A stretch of DNA of 64,000 nucleotides from Dichetophora obliterata (GCA_963920525.1 OY986435.1:178282266-178346265), one strand, 5' to 3'. Numbered from the stretch's first letter, positions 33,421 to 46,664 are shown. Notes: generated by a model not told the origin, from the letters alone. Translations and numbers: made by a program.

Positions 33421-33505
33421 GGAATCCAATCCCGGAAGCTTTTCTCGATCCCGGCATTATCGGGATTGAAACTCTCAATCCCGGGACTAGTTCGGGATTG
33501 AAAAT
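33421..33505. repeat. Cluster of inverted AATCCCGG / CGGGATTG words
   Basis: Within about 85 bases the words AATCCCGG, ATCCCGGCATTATCGGGAT and AATCCCGGGACTAGTTCGGG form several alternative hairpins. It is probably the end of a foldback element. An isolated CCGGGATTG occurs at 35490. Confidence 0.5.
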
Positions 33506-34069
33506 TTTAAGAAGTAAATAATTCAAAACGTTGTTAATACCATTTAGTGTTATATATGTGTTATATATAGTGCAAATTAATTCATTTATAAAGTAACAAT
33601 AACGAAACAAAATACATTAAGGGTATTCAAAATTGCGTTGTTTTCAGTGCAGTTTAAAAACCCCGTGGTACTCATAGCACACTTTACCGAGCGGTTTTCA
33701 TAGTTTTTCTTGTTTTACATGAAATTTTAAGTAGCCCAATGATATGTTTAAAGAACTTGGTTTTTAAAGCTCCATAAACAACTGTTCGGTTGCCAGTTAT
33801 TTTCTAATTGCAAAAATGAAAGAAGTTCAAAATGCAAGTTTTTTATGCCATATATTAAGAAAATATATCAAATTGGATAGTCAATTTATTTGCATAGTAA
33901 TATAAAGCTATAGTAGGCGGTTTCCAACCACAAATTCTATTTTAATGGGTGCTCATATTGTGATTTTCAGCCATGGCAAAAAAAAACACAATGCCACTAT
34001 ACCACACAGTTGTAAATAAACACAAAAAACTTAAATAATATTAATGACTAGCACACTGTATTAATTTAA

Positions 34070-34995
34070 CCCTTTCAGTGGACTTGCCCAATATATTGGA
34101 CCCGTAAGAAAGTCATTTTTATATGTGAAGACATCACTGAATGAAGGTGATATGTCGCAAAATTCTAGTTTCGAGAAAACTGAGTTGAAAGTTTTGCATT
34201 TGTACTGAAATCTATACTAAATCAAAGTTTGTCACGGAGTTTTTTTTTAAATAGCCACAAACATAGTTGTTTTAAGGTTAAAATTTGTTTATATGTTCAT
34301 TACATCTTCATCCGTGCATAGAACAGCGAAAATCTAAAAATGCGACATATCACCTACATCCACTCATGCCTTCATGTATTTATTTTGCAAAGCTTTTTTT
34401 TAAATCAAATCGTTTGGTTCTATGAAAAAAAGATGAACCAACATAAAAAAAAATAAATTTAGAGAAATATTTGACATAAAAGTCAGTTGGATTTTTGATT
34501 TTTTGCCGAAGAAAAGCAAAAAAAAAAAATTGCTTTCGGCCTATTTTATAAGAAAAAAATCAACCGGACCAAAATAAAATGTATGTTTTTTATCTTTTAA
34601 TGGCTTTAATGATAAGAATCTTAAGAGGGTTTAAAAACAGAGATATAAAGGTTTGAAAAACTGACTGTTTAGTCAGTTAAGTGATTGACTCTATACAGAG
34701 TTGTTGTTGTTGCTGCTGATGCCTATTTAAAAATTTCCTAAACTAATTTAAAATAATTTAATAGATTAGAAATTAATTAACTGGTTTAAAAACCTTTAAG
34801 GGATTAAAAAAAGACTTTGTACCGAACATGAGCAAAACAATTTTTTCTTTGTACAAGCTTGTAAAACGTAAGTAGCGCAGGTTAAAATCAAAGGTATGTT
34901 TTTTTCATCTTTTTAGGACCTAAATGGTAGGACAAACAACATAAACATAAACAAAAAAAGATTTTGTTCTTTATTTAGCCTAGCCATTGAAAGGG
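34070..34995. mobile_element. 926-bp piggyBac-type MITE with TTAA duplication
   Basis: TTAA (34066-34069) precedes CCCTTTCAGTGG. At the right, CCATTGAAAGGG (34984-34995) is followed by TTAA (34996-34999). The 12-bp ends match at 11 positions. TTAA targets and CCC-type termini are characteristic of piggyBac elements. A subterminal palindrome CCAATATATTGG lies near the left end. No transposase is encoded. Confidence 0.85.
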
Positions 34996-34999
34996 TTAA

Positions 35000-37900
35000 A
35001 GAACAAAAAATATAAAAATAATAAAACACATTACAGTTTGAGGCATAACTATATAAATGCTAAACTTTTTTTTAAACCGTCTTCGTGTTTTTTTGTGTTT
35101 ATGGTAAATTAAGGTTGGAGAAGACTTTTTGTTTTTATTATTTTTATTAGTAATACTTAAGCTGATCAAAGCGATTCATTTTTTATTAGAGAGTTTTGTT
35201 CGAATATTATTACAAATAAATCGCTGACGAGGAGCACCCTTCTGATTCAATTTTAGTTGCAGAAATAGTTGTACAATAGTCGCAAGCAATTTGTAAGTTT
35301 CGATCACGACTGCCTTCACCACATAATAAAACTATTTCCTAAGTCAGAATATCTAAGAATTTTTAAATACATATCTGACTTTCCGATGTTGCAAATTCTT
35401 CTAAAACTTCTTCTAAAACTTTGTAAACAATCTTCGGTCAAATCAGCCTCAATAAAAGTTTTTTCTAATTCTAAAGGAGCTTAAATCGTCCGGGATTGAC
35501 TTCCGTACACCACACGTATTATTGCAGCTAAAAATTAATTTATTAAATTATTATGCTTCTCAACAACTACCAATTTTGTATTGGCACCAGGCTTGCCGTC
35601 AAAAAAATATTGAGAAATGTAGTAGAAGCAACAATTTTAAAAGGAAAATTTAAACGCAAAAAGATTTCATTCTTGGCATCGCAATGATTCCATCTGATGT
35701 TACATTTGAATTTAAGATTTTTTAATTCCCTGTTTGCCTTGCAATCACCGTTAAGCATAGTACTATGCTTACTTTCATGAAATTTCGCTGACAACATTAA
35801 TTTTTTTGTTGCGTGAAATTTTTGACAGATATTTTGTTGCGAGGCAACGTTTCTCAGAGAGACTCAAAGAATGAGTTAGGAAATTTCATATCATGTCTCT
35901 CTTTTCACTTCAAAATAAATTGGAAGTACAATTAAATTGTCAAAAAAAAATGTTGCTCAGAAACATGTTGCGATATCATTTCACGCAGCGGAACAGAGTA
36001 CTACTCTGAAGAACATGCTGTGAAAATTGCCACGCTTGTTTCGCAGCTGCACTTTTTTGTATAGAGATTTGGGTGGAATTTCACATGAAATTGAACAGAG
36101 TACTCTGCTTTACCATCAATCATAGAAATGTGCGGTATAAATTTGGAAAATCCAGTTTTCTTGCATGGCTAATTCTACGTAGCATGAATCCGAGTCGGAA
36201 AACCAACTGCACTGTTTGCGTACACGAGCGATGGTGAAAAAAAAACAAAAGCATTGCTATAAGTGTTTGAATTTTTTCAAATTGTTGGAAAAAGTTTTTT
36301 GCCTGGCGAAGGTATAGCTAGTAATTTTATACTCTTCATTTAATATATCATATTATCATGTAAGAAATAAAAGTTTTTAATAAGTACAACAGTTTTTTCA
36401 CAAAATAGTTCTAAACAGTTGCGTTATTCTTTAACTCTAAAAGCGAATGCTACTCAACACTCAAACACAAAAAATCATCAATAAAAAACTTGTGGAATCT
36501 CCACAACTGCACCTATATATTACAAAAAAGTTTTTACAGATTGTTAATTTGGCTTTCTAAGTTTGAAATTCGGATAAAACCACATTTCACTTACCCATCA
36601 ATCAAAGCTACGTCACTAAAATACGCTACATCATCATCTCAATACCGCTATAGCGCCTGATATCAATAGTTTTTGCTTGAAGTTTCTAAGTAAATGCTTT
36701 TATGAAGAAGAAATAAAAACTCAAGCAATTAGTTTCTCACTAAGCAATTAATTTCTCACTAAGCAATTCCTTAGTTCTAAAAGCAAAGGCTATGTTTAAG
36801 ATCTCATCATCTGGTTCTTTCAATCCCTGCTTTTAAGCGAATGTATTAATCAAGCAATTGCTTTTGCTATTTAAGAAATTGCTAAGGATAGTTCAAGCTG
36901 CTCTACCTCATGCTTGAATTTGTTGAGCCTACATTCCTTTTTAGTTAATCATTCGCTGCATTCAGCATTGAAAATGGCGCAGGCAGTTTTCTTTTTAATA
37001 TTCGAAAGGAAACATTTTTTTAAGTGTGGAAAGAGTGCCGAGAGAGATTTTTTATTGATAAAACCAACAGTTTAAGCAACAAGCAAATGCTCGCAAGTGC
37101 GTCTCTGAATACACATTTATTTCTAGCTAAACGTACCATTTGCTTAAGCTTGCTAGTAAAATCAGTAAGTGCTACAAATTTTATACACATGAGAAAAAAA
37201 AGTTGCTTTTTCCTTACTTAGTAAGTTTATTGAGTAGCCGGAAGAATTAAAATAAAAACATTTCTTTTGCTTAAAATGCATATAAATAAAAACTAGCGAA
37301 ATTGCTTGTGCAATAATAAATAGACACAGACAAAAAGCACTGCTTTGAGATAACTTGAATTTTAGCCAAGCCAAAGATAAGTTCTAACAACCATACAAAA
37401 AACTTCCAGCTGCTAACTTAAAAAAAAGACATTAACTTTTTTTTAAGCTCGATGATGGTTAAGAGTGACTAAAATTTTAAAACGAAGCATTTGTATTAAA
37501 ACTATATTTTTTTTGATTGCAAAACATTTAAATATTCTGTTCCTTGAACCACAAAGAGTGCTCATATTTCTCCCGTGCAAGCACAAAGCATAGTAAACGC
37601 CCTTTCTAACATTTTGAAAAATAAAAATGAAACTTAAATATGAATTTTTTGCCCTATCTAAAACAATAACCCTCTAATCTTAACGATGTATAGTTTTTGA
37701 GATATTGGACTGTCTAAACATAATATACACATACTATCTTATCTTATATATATAACGGTAACGCAAATTTTGTCCGGCGTAAGGCTTTTTAAGTGCAAGG
37801 CCAATCTTAATAAATTTAGTATGGTTTGGTAGGTTTAAACATGTAGATGTGCAAACATGACTTTTTATTTCTTAAAAATTTATATTTTGTAAGTTAAAGC

Positions 37901-38289
37901 GAGTTAAAGTTTGCATATAATAGTTGCTGTTATGTTGTTATTACTCTTCTTAATTTCAGCATATGCCTAAAAATATGTGCGGTATTAAGCGCCACCTATC
38001 GGCTAATAGCTATGAAACTGTTATACTGACGAATAATCTTTTATAATTTCACACTTAAAACTATGAATTTATATATTCAATATCAAAGTGATGCTGGAAT
38101 GATTTCTTACAGTTGAAAATAAATTTCTAAACTGTTGGTCAGTAAATTTTTTAAATTTTGAAAATTTACACATAAACTGAATAAGAAGTTTAAAACTTGT
38201 AGTAAAATATTTTTGTTCAAGCATTTTTCAACTGGAAATCAAGAAATATTCTTACTCCTGTATATTTAAAATAAATTTGGTTATATAAT
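35000..38289. other. Unassigned AT-rich DNA
   Basis: I see no gene. A GTTGCGTGAAATT word near 35808 is mirrored by ATTTCACGCAGCGG near 35977, which may mark a small foldback. TTTCTCACTAAGCAATT occurs twice in tandem near 36731-36765. A TATATATATAACGG start near 37746 and GCGCCACCTATCGG near 37989 resemble Helitron-type debris. Confidence 0.4.
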
Positions 38290-38630
38290 GTCGCGACCGT
38301 AGCCTAGTGGGTAGAGTGCGTGGCCCCTAAGCTAAAGAACCGCGGTAGCCCGGGTTCAATTCCAGCTCAGACAGAAAAGTTTTTTCGATTGAATTAATTT
38401 TTCCGTTCGGTCGTCACCACTCTGCAGACAATGGCAAACCTCAGAGAGTAAAAATTGCCATGTAAAGCTTCTGGAGAACATAAGCCGTTCGGAGTCGGCA
38501 TAAAACACGTAGGTCCAGTTCTCGGTCATTTGTGATCAAACATTTAACAACACGCACAACACAATTGATCAATAGAAGCTAGGCCAAAGTTCTTCCAAGG
38601 GCTGAAAGAGCCAGTTTATTTTTTTTTATA
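38290..38630 (+). repeat. tRNA-derived SINE, family 1, plus-strand copy
   Basis: The head is GCGACCGTAGCCTAGTGGGT (A box) with a B box CCCGGGTTCAATTCC. The body holds TCACCACTCTGCAGACAATG and TTCGGAGTCGGCATAAAACA and ends CAGTTTATTTTTTTTT. It matches the minus-strand copy at 26140-26478 along its length. Confidence 0.9.
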
Positions 38631-39019
38631 TAATTATATATGCTGACATTATATGGTCGTTGCGCGTGCAATACCGCATATATTGCAAAAAGGCCAAAAT
38701 TAATTTCATTTCAATTTTGATCAGTTGAAAATCTATTCAATAGCTTACAATAAAATCTAGGTATGATTTCGGTGTTTTAACGCCACACATGCTTACTAGT
38801 TTTTATATATGATATTATAAATTTGTTTTTTTTTTATATTTTCATAAAGGTTTACAAAAAAAAGTAAGTAATTTGATACTATAAGACAATATTTTGCAAT
38901 AATTTTGAGAGTGATTAACGAATTTAGAGCATTTTTGATACTCACAAGCATTTTAAGTATTGGCTTAGACAATAATTACAAAGGACAAGGCAACAAATAC
39001 AAAAACTCAGTTTTCTCAA

Positions 39020-41265
39020 AACCATGATTCAATTATTATGAGGTTATTCGTATTTTTGACGTTTTCTCAATTTGGTATGCTTATTTGAAAATGAGAGTAG
39101 AAAAAAATCTTGAGAGCAATTTTATTCGAGCTAAAAATGCACACGGTTGCCTAAATATCATACTAATTGGTACTATATTGACTACTATTAATTTTGTTCT
39201 AGTACTTTTATTGCTCCGATTTCTTAGTGCATTAATAACTTTTTAAATTATTTTTATTTACTAACTTCGATGAAAACTATGTTAATAAATATATAAGTAA
39301 TATAAATAAAAAAATAAATATAATTTTGTTCGTTTATTTTAATAAACACTTTAAACCTAACTATGAAACCTAAAAATGAGCGTTTAGTGGCTAAATAAGT
39401 TAATTAACCGAGTTAATTGCATAACTTTACAAAAATTTTAGATCCATGGTAAGTGCATTTATACTTTTTTAAATTGTTAAGAAAGAAAAAAGAAACAAAA
39501 ATTCGTTAAAACAAAAATAAACCACGGTCGCATAATAAGCATTATACGTTCTGTATACATAATGTGACCAACCGTACTCCTTTTGGAAGTGTTTTACTTC
39601 TTTTTTTCTCACTGCACTTCTTGTATCGAAGTACGCTAAAAAGTACTTATTTTTACTTGTTGTACTTCTTTTTGACATCATTTTGACAATTTTTTCATAA
39701 ATCTATTCAAAATACACTTCTCTTACTACTGCAAAAAATTATTTAAGGTTTGTTTCTGTACTCGATTCAAGTAACTTTATTTATTTTAAGGTAGTAGCCT
39801 AGTGTGACGACCGAAATGTTGACTTTTTTCATAAATTTTTTAAATAAGAAAATAAAATGCGATCGTTTTGAAATTTTAACATGTTATTATTGATGTCCAA
39901 AAAAGTGCAAAAGAATTTTTTGTGACTTGATTGTACATTAATTTGCTTATAGTAATCTATATCAAAGAAAAGTACTCGAAAGAAGGGGTGTTTTTTGGGA
40001 GAAGCACCCAGCCTTACGTGTTCATCTGAAATATAAAAATCAAAGCGAATATCGTTCTGCAGGCTTTATTGTAGTGCACTACCCTATAATATGTATATTT
40101 AAAAAAAAAATACATAAAAAATTACGAACTTGTGAAAAGAATTTGTAAATCTATCTTTTTTTAATATGTTTAAAAAAATTAACTTATTGAAAAATTGATT
40201 GTTTTCAAGTTCCAGAACTAGCTATGTATGCCTTAAATAACAGGTGAAATTTTTAGCCAAATCGGTCGAATAGTTTTTAATTAGTGCTTCCCCGAAGTTT
40301 CGAAAACGTAGTTTCGAAAAAAACCTGTTGAAAGTTTTTACAGCACTTTAATATACGTTACGACACTTTCTCTTTTTTTGGCTGTAACTTTAAAAATATT
40401 TTCAATTTAGGTCTAAGACTTTTAGAGTATATTTTTAAGATTTAATTTTTATATTTTATTTCGAAAAATTAAAAAAATGTATTTTTTGAATTTGCCAAAC
40501 TGGTGGACTACTACTTTAATAAGGAATGAATTGTAATCTGAATCTAATTTTAAATCTCTTATAAATTAAACTGTTTGTTTAATGGATTTATTCATGCATC
40601 TTTTAATATCTTTGTTATATTTTTTGGATGTACTTCTATTTTGTAATTCTATATTTATTATATGTTCTTCTTTTATGTCTCTTTAATAAAGTCTGTGCGT
40701 GTACTTCTATTTGCTTTGAAAATGTTGGTCACATTATGTATACACCATGTTTTTGTGCCGCAAGCTTCGTATGTTTAATCCCTTACAATTTTTTTATTGC
40801 AAATTATGTTGCTGTAAACTTACCGAACATACGATGTTTACATCGACAACACGGGGTTCATTGACTACCACTAGTATTTCTTTATAATTTGTTTTTTGCC
40901 TTAACTAACTTTCCTCTAAATTACACTTTCAATAAATAAAATTCACTAATTAGGTTTTGAGCAATGGCAAAAATAACTTTTTATTTTAAATTTGCAAAGG
41001 AGTTTTCTAAATTCCTAGAATATACTTACAACATAGCATGCACTTACGACGCAACACCTACATAGTTTCTCTTTCTTATTAACTCGGCAAGAAATCATTG
41101 AAAAACTACTACTCTAGAAAACTACACAACGAAACACTGAAACATACCTTTTTTTCCAACAGCACAAAACACTGTTGCAGATTGTCAAAATATGTTTGTT
41201 TATAAAAAATAAGCATACGTCAAAAAACACGAATAACCTTATAATAATTGAATCATGCTCAAAAC
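39020..41265. repeat. Widely spaced inverted repeat enclosing a hAT element
   Basis: CATGATTCAATTATTATGAG near 39023 and its mirror TTATAATAATTGAATCATG near 41238 form arms of about 40-65 bases. The match continues inward through GGTTATTCG and TATGCTTATTT. The spacing is about 2.2 kb. The arms may be the ends of an older foldback element. Confidence 0.65.
39560..40736. mobile_element. 1177-bp hAT-type element with perfect 8-bp duplication
   Basis: It starts TAATGTGACCAAC and ends GTTGGTCACATTA, a perfect 13-bp inverted terminal repeat. TGTATACA lies directly on both sides (39552-39559 and 40737-40744). ACTTCTTTTT/GTACTTCT words are frequent inside. No transposase frame is present. Confidence 0.85.
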
Positions 41266-41269
41266 TATG

Positions 41270-42820
41270 AAAATAGAGATACTATGTTTTGACGTAGTAC
41301 GGGAGATTTATATATAATGCTTTAGATGTTTTTTTTTTTTTTAATTTTCTTGCCTGCCAAAGTGCTTCATTAAATTATTAACCTTTACAACAATTCCGAC
41401 ACTAATTTTCACCGACAAAATTCCGAATTTCGCTCTCATAATTGAACAAAAACTTGAGCTACCACAACAATTACCCACCACAAAACAGTTACAAAATCGG
41501 CGAATTTTTACTTTTCATAAATTTGTTCGTCTGTCGTGTGGGCAGCAAGTTACTCTAACTGTAATTGTAACTGTCAGAAATCGTTTCAACAGCAATGAAG
41601 TTGTTGAGTACGTTTAAATAATAATAGCAAACAAAAAAAAAAAAAAAAAAGAAAAAAAAAACAACAACAACAAAAAGAAACGCCAAACAATTGGATTAGA
41701 TTGATGATAATCACTGTGGAGGTTAAAAAGGCAGCCAACAACTTAAATAGGGTTTAAAAAGCCATAACGGAGCATCATTCATTTCAAATATTTCTGCGCT
41801 AGAAAAAAGAAGAAGAAGAAACGAAAAAGTTGTTGGCAAATTGCAAGCAATTTATTTGTAGTAAACAGCATAGTTGAATGAATAGGAAGACAGGCATTGA
41901 TTGTTGGTAGAAGAAAGGAGAAAAAAAATTCTATAGACAGAATTTGTAAACTTTTTCCGAACAAAGTAAGGAAATTGAAAAGAATTAGTAGCAGGTGGAA
42001 AATCATTCAAAAAGAAAAGCAAAATCAAACGATTTAAGAGCGTCCAGAGAACGTAGGGCTCAAAACTTTCGAATGCTGCTTTTTATTTAGTTTTAATTTC
42101 TATATAATAAGCGCTCAAAACACGCAATTAAATAAATCATTTCGTCATCATAAAAATGGCATATCGAATAACAACAAACAATAAATTTTTATTAACTCTG
42201 CGTTTTTCTTCGTGTTTTGCTTTAAAGGTTAAGCTTGATGCACAAAATAAATATGATTTACAATTGGTGTTGAAATGTTGAAAGCGCAAAAGAACGCTGC
42301 CGGCAAAGCACGTTCGTGCTAGTGTTGCCCACACTTACTTCCCAAACAACAACAACAACAGCGTTTACTACTGCCCTAGCTATGCCATGACTAATAATTA
42401 TAGAAACAGCGACAGAGCCACCACAACTTCAACAAAAAAAATTTTTTTTTATTGATTGTCTGTATCAATGAGCAACTTTGCCTAGTGATCAAAACAGCGA
42501 TCAAAGGTTGCCACAAACTGCTGCACCTGAGGTTGCGCCAATGTTTAAAATTGTCTTAAAAGTCCAAGCAACAGGTGTGTAAGCTTTGATGCGATGATTA
42601 CAAAGCGCACGCAATAACGTGCAGAAGACGAAATGAAAAAAGAAATAACGCAGAAAAAGACCAATACAAACAAAAATAAAAAGTAGCAGAACTTAACTCA
42701 GACCACTGCGTGCTGAGATTGTGGCAACAATGTTGCAGGAACTTATTTATTTATTCTTTTAACATCTACTGGACTATGCCCTTACAGATTACATTCTTAA
42801 ACAACTAATATAGAAAAAAA
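41270..42820. other. Unassigned DNA with simple A-rich tract
   Basis: An A-rich tract with CAACAACAACAA lies at 41630-41680. The remainder is less repetitive than its surroundings (41450-42740) and could hold regulatory sequence or untranslated exons of the minus-strand gene, but nothing decides this. Confidence 0.35.
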
Positions 42821-42825
42821 AAATA

Positions 42826-43560
42826 TTAATTTAAATTAAAGTAGTTGATTACATCTTGTTTGAACTTATTTCTATTATCTGTTAAATCGCAGTGATTCGC
42901 AGCTAAGTTACAAAGAGACAGGCATCTAGATATGGGTTCATTTGCACCGTAATTCATTCAATGCAAACTCGTATAAAGCAGATTTCTTTCTCTAAGGGTA
43001 TAAAACGAAATTAAACCAAGTACTTCCGGAGAATCTATAAAACCATCAATTAAGTCTTTTAAGAGTAAAAAACACTGAGCTTTCCGTCTGCTCTCAAGGT
43101 TATGCAAATTTAAGAATTGACAGAGACAATTGTAGGAAGGCATGTTTTCAAAAGAATACATGCAACGCAAGGCAAATCTTGAAATCTGCTTTTGAATTCT
43201 TTCGATTCGACAAATGTCAGTAACATATGTTGGACTCCAAACAACACAAGCGTATTCCAAAATAGATCTTACTAAAGTTACAAAAAGTGTTTATATGGTA
43301 AAAGGATCTAATAATTCTTTACAGTTTTTCTTTAAAAACCCGAGTGTAGAGTTAGCTTTTGCCAGCATATATTTCTTATGGGAATCAATAGTAAGTTTAC
43401 AATCGAAAAAGACAAACAGGTCTTTAACTAAGTTTTCACGTTTGAAAGTACAATTTATTTCATATACATAATCATAAAACCAAGGAAAATCTTTAAGTGT
43501 ACAAGTTAGAATTTTACATTTACTATAATTTAGACTACATCCATTTTTGTTACACCAAGT
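42826..43560 (-). pseudogene. LINE reverse-transcriptase C-terminal relic (jockey-like)
   Basis: The minus strand reads, in order, FVFFDCKLTIDSHKKYMLAK and ANSTLGFFKKNCKEL (43310-43415), then a clear block LEYACVVWSPTYVTDICRIE (near 43260) followed by RIQKQISRFALR and LESRRKAQCFLLLKDL. After a TGA at 42958-42960 the same frame continues with MNYGANEPISRCLSLCNLA to a TAA at 42826. This is the region C-terminal to the catalytic palm in jockey/CR1-like LINEs. The copy ends in an AATAAATAAATAA-type tail near 42750 on the minus strand. The catalytic residues are not in this fragment. Confidence 0.8.
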
Positions 43561-43569
43561 TATAAATAA

Positions 43570-44890
43570 TTCAATATTTTATTGAAATTTGTATACAGCA
43601 AAAATTTAAAGAATAAAAAAAATGCAAGACACATCATAATCATAATAATAAGAACTAGTGATTGTCCCCCGAAAATCGGGTGGGCTGGGTATAAGCTTTA
43701 AAGATCTTATGAAAGCTATTATGACTGGTTTGAATGAAAACCTTTTGATATACTCTTTTTAAGAGTCTAGAGCGTGGTTTCTGTTCAACAATCTAATTTT
43801 AATAATTTTATTATTAAATATAATTAAATGAACCTCACATTACAATTTGATAGTGTTAATACTTTAACCCATTGACAGCCATGCTAGAGTACTTTAACTG
43901 ACCGAATAAGTTTAAAGCAACTACTACATGACTTAAGACAGGGTTTGCTAAAACTATTCGGATATTATTCATTTGACGTACGATTTCCCCACTCGTGAAT
44001 ATACAAACATGAGCTCACTTTTGTTAAATGTTCATAGCGATCAAATGTTTTTCATCCCTCTTGAATAGTTTTCGCTTTAAGATTGAGCTCCTCAAATTAA
44101 CTCAGCTGAACAATATTTTCTGTATTTCTGTTTTTCACTCATATAATTTTTCTCTTCACGAAGTTTTTGCAATGGTATAAACTCATTCCAATATAATTTC
44201 TGCATTCGCTGACAAAGGTCGCAAATGCTTTAATTTCACAAAAACTTTTAACATAGCACGCCGGTGTGACTTTTAGAGGTGCCAAATATAAAACCAGGTT
44301 CTCTATTGATTTTTCATCCCTAACACTTCTTTTCAAAATACACATTCATATTTTCCAACTTTCTAATTGTCTTCCAACAAAAGCACAAAAAAAAAACAAT
44401 GTGCTCCCCTTCTGGGAGTCCCAATGAAAACAAAATAACAACTTTACTAAGATAAATAGTTCATCTTTTTCAAATAACACCTCGATAGATCAAATGTAAG
44501 CACTGATCCGATTATTTTTTTCACCGCCAATATTTCATTTAAAACCACCCACACTGTTTTTGTCACCCAAATAACAAATTTTTAGCTCAAAGCTTGTGCT
44601 CAAAATATTTGCCATCTTCAAATAAAAACTGAATACCTTTAAAAAACTTTGTACGAACACTTGACAAAATGTTATATTGTTTTCAATTAAACTATCCTAA
44701 TCTGCATTGTTAAAAAAATTGTTATCGAAAAATAACTTGTTTCTGTATAAAAGATCAAAAAATAGGTGTGAATATAAAGTAATTTTGATGTCATTCTCTA
44801 CTTTTGAGTTAACCGTAGATCGAGCTTTAAAAATACTTCATAATTCTAGCTATGTATTGTTTTTATGCAAATATGATTTTATAAAATCTT
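43570..44890. other. Unassigned DNA between LINE and piggyBac relics
   Basis: TTAACCCATTGACAGCCATG at about 43864 looks like a piggyBac terminus, but I found no mirrored partner. The open frames at 44139 and 44707 show no family features. Confidence 0.35.
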
Positions 44891-44894
44891 TAAG

Positions 44895-46664
44895 TGTTAT
44901 TAATACAATCTATGCAAATATTTTTGGCATGTTTGTCGTTACAGCATGGCTTTTTACATAAGAAGCAGAACGACGACGTCCACTTATTTTTGTTCTCTCC
45001 AGAATAAAAACATTTTTGACATTTGCGCGGTTTTTTTTTTGGCCCAGCATCATTATCATTAGCATTAAGGATATTCTATGTTGAGAGTTTCTGAAGCAGC
45101 GCCACAGAGAATTCGTTTTTTGGGCCTCTTTTCCGTTTTTCCATATAGGGCTTTGCCAACGAAATTGCTAACTCATGCAGAAAACATTTACGTTTTGTAT
45201 GCTTTTAAGTTTCCTTCCGATTGGGGTCGATTTCGTTGCATAAAATATACGAATTCAAAGCGGAAATATCGATTATGTTGGAAAATACTGCCATAGAACA
45301 ACGACTATTTTTTCGTTTGCAACTGTAGCAAGTTATAAACTGAGTTATAAATAGAAATAATTTCGGGTAACTTTTTCGGGTCATTCGCAATATTAGGTGC
45401 ATGATGCATTGTGCTCATGACAATTGCACATTTGTTTTTATGACTGATGTACGAAACGAGACTGGTATCAGGAGTAAAAGCAAAAGTTGATTCATGTGGA
45501 ATATTCTTGCATTTCAGTTGTTTTAGGGGAATAAGCCTTTTTATTTTGCGCATAGTTCCAACCACTGTCATATTCTTTTGTAATAGTTTTTGGCCAAGGC
45601 TGTGAGATGAAAAAAAGTTATCCATGGTGACATTATGCCCTTTTAATCCATCAACTAAATCTAGAACAAAGCGTTCTCCTTGATTCTTCTCAGAATTTCC
45701 TGTCACACCTTTTCCTAAGTACGGCAGTAGTTTCCATACATAGCACGTGCGTGAATCTACAAGAAGCCAAAATTTCAAACCATATCTCTCTGGTTTCGAT
45801 GGAATGAATATACTGGCGAAATTTACAACGGCCATGAGATCCCAATAATTGTTCATCTACTGTAACGGAATCAGTAGGATTGTAGAATATGGGAAGCCGT
45901 TCAGACCATTTCTCCCAAAGGTTTCTAATTGGTGCGAATTTGTCATCATTTCTTTGGCCACGCCCGGAGAGTACATCATCAAAACGAATGATTTTGTGGA
46001 TATATAAAAATGTTCTTTCCGACATGATGGACCGAAATATTGGCCGTCCACAATATTCATCAAACAAACCATGCAAAGTCTCATTTTTGGATCTGATAAC
46101 ATATAGTAAGCATAAATGTATTTTATTTCAAAAACTTTTCTGTTGTTATACTTACTTATACACACCGGCCAGTAATAATACGGCTAAGTATGCATAAAAT
46201 AAATCCTCATCAATTTCGATAGGGTTGGACTCATGTAAATACTTTCCGTAGTTGCTAGAGTTATCAATTACAATTTTTGATAGTGACGTTGGAAAAAGTA
46301 GCAGGAATGAATCCCGAATATTGTTCAGCCGGCTTTATACAAATCTTAATACACCTAAAACCAGTAATCGTAATTCTACGACACTTCAGTAAACAATTTT
46401 TACCAACCTGGACGTAAATTGATAACATTTTCTCTCCCCAACCGACCAGTGGCGTAAGGCTTGCTACGCCAAGTAGTGCCATCTTTTGCAACTTATAATG
46501 GATCATCATCTAAACTACTGCCCATAATTTCACGTTCAGATAAACAGCTTTCAAACGAAATGCTTTCCATTACAGTTTTAGGATCGGACACATCCTCATC
46601 CTTTTCACTCTCATCCAGTACTTCATTCACTAGTTCCTCAAAGGTCAAGAACTGTGGACGCGCC
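44895..46664 (-). pseudogene. piggyBac transposase pseudogene, near full length
   Basis: From the minus-strand ATG at 46664, an acidic N-terminus begins MARPQFLTFEELVNEVLDES. The catalytic region follows: RPIFRSIMSERTFLYIHKII, then VDEQLLGSHGRCKFRQYI (46076-45690), then after a frameshift KPERYGLKFWLLVDS, VTMDNFFSSHSLGQKLLQ and GTMRKIKRLIPLKQ. The block KCAIVMSTMHHAPNI follows. These carry the family's DDBD-type Asp residues (VDE, VDS, MDN). The C-terminal Cys-rich domain (CFLCKKPCCNDKHAKNICID) lies at about 44895-45010. At least one frameshift near 45800-45860 and several stops (for example after NLLQLQTKK at 45305) inactivate it. Terminal repeats were not identified. Confidence 0.88.

Noticed and set aside
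38290..38370. Functional tRNA gene
   Set aside because: It shares its whole downstream body with the minus-strand copy at 26140-26478, so it is a SINE.
43860..43885. piggyBac terminus TTAACCCATTGACAGCC as left end of the 44.9-46.7 kb pseudogene
   Set aside because: No mirrored GGGTTAA end was found on the other side within the expected distance.
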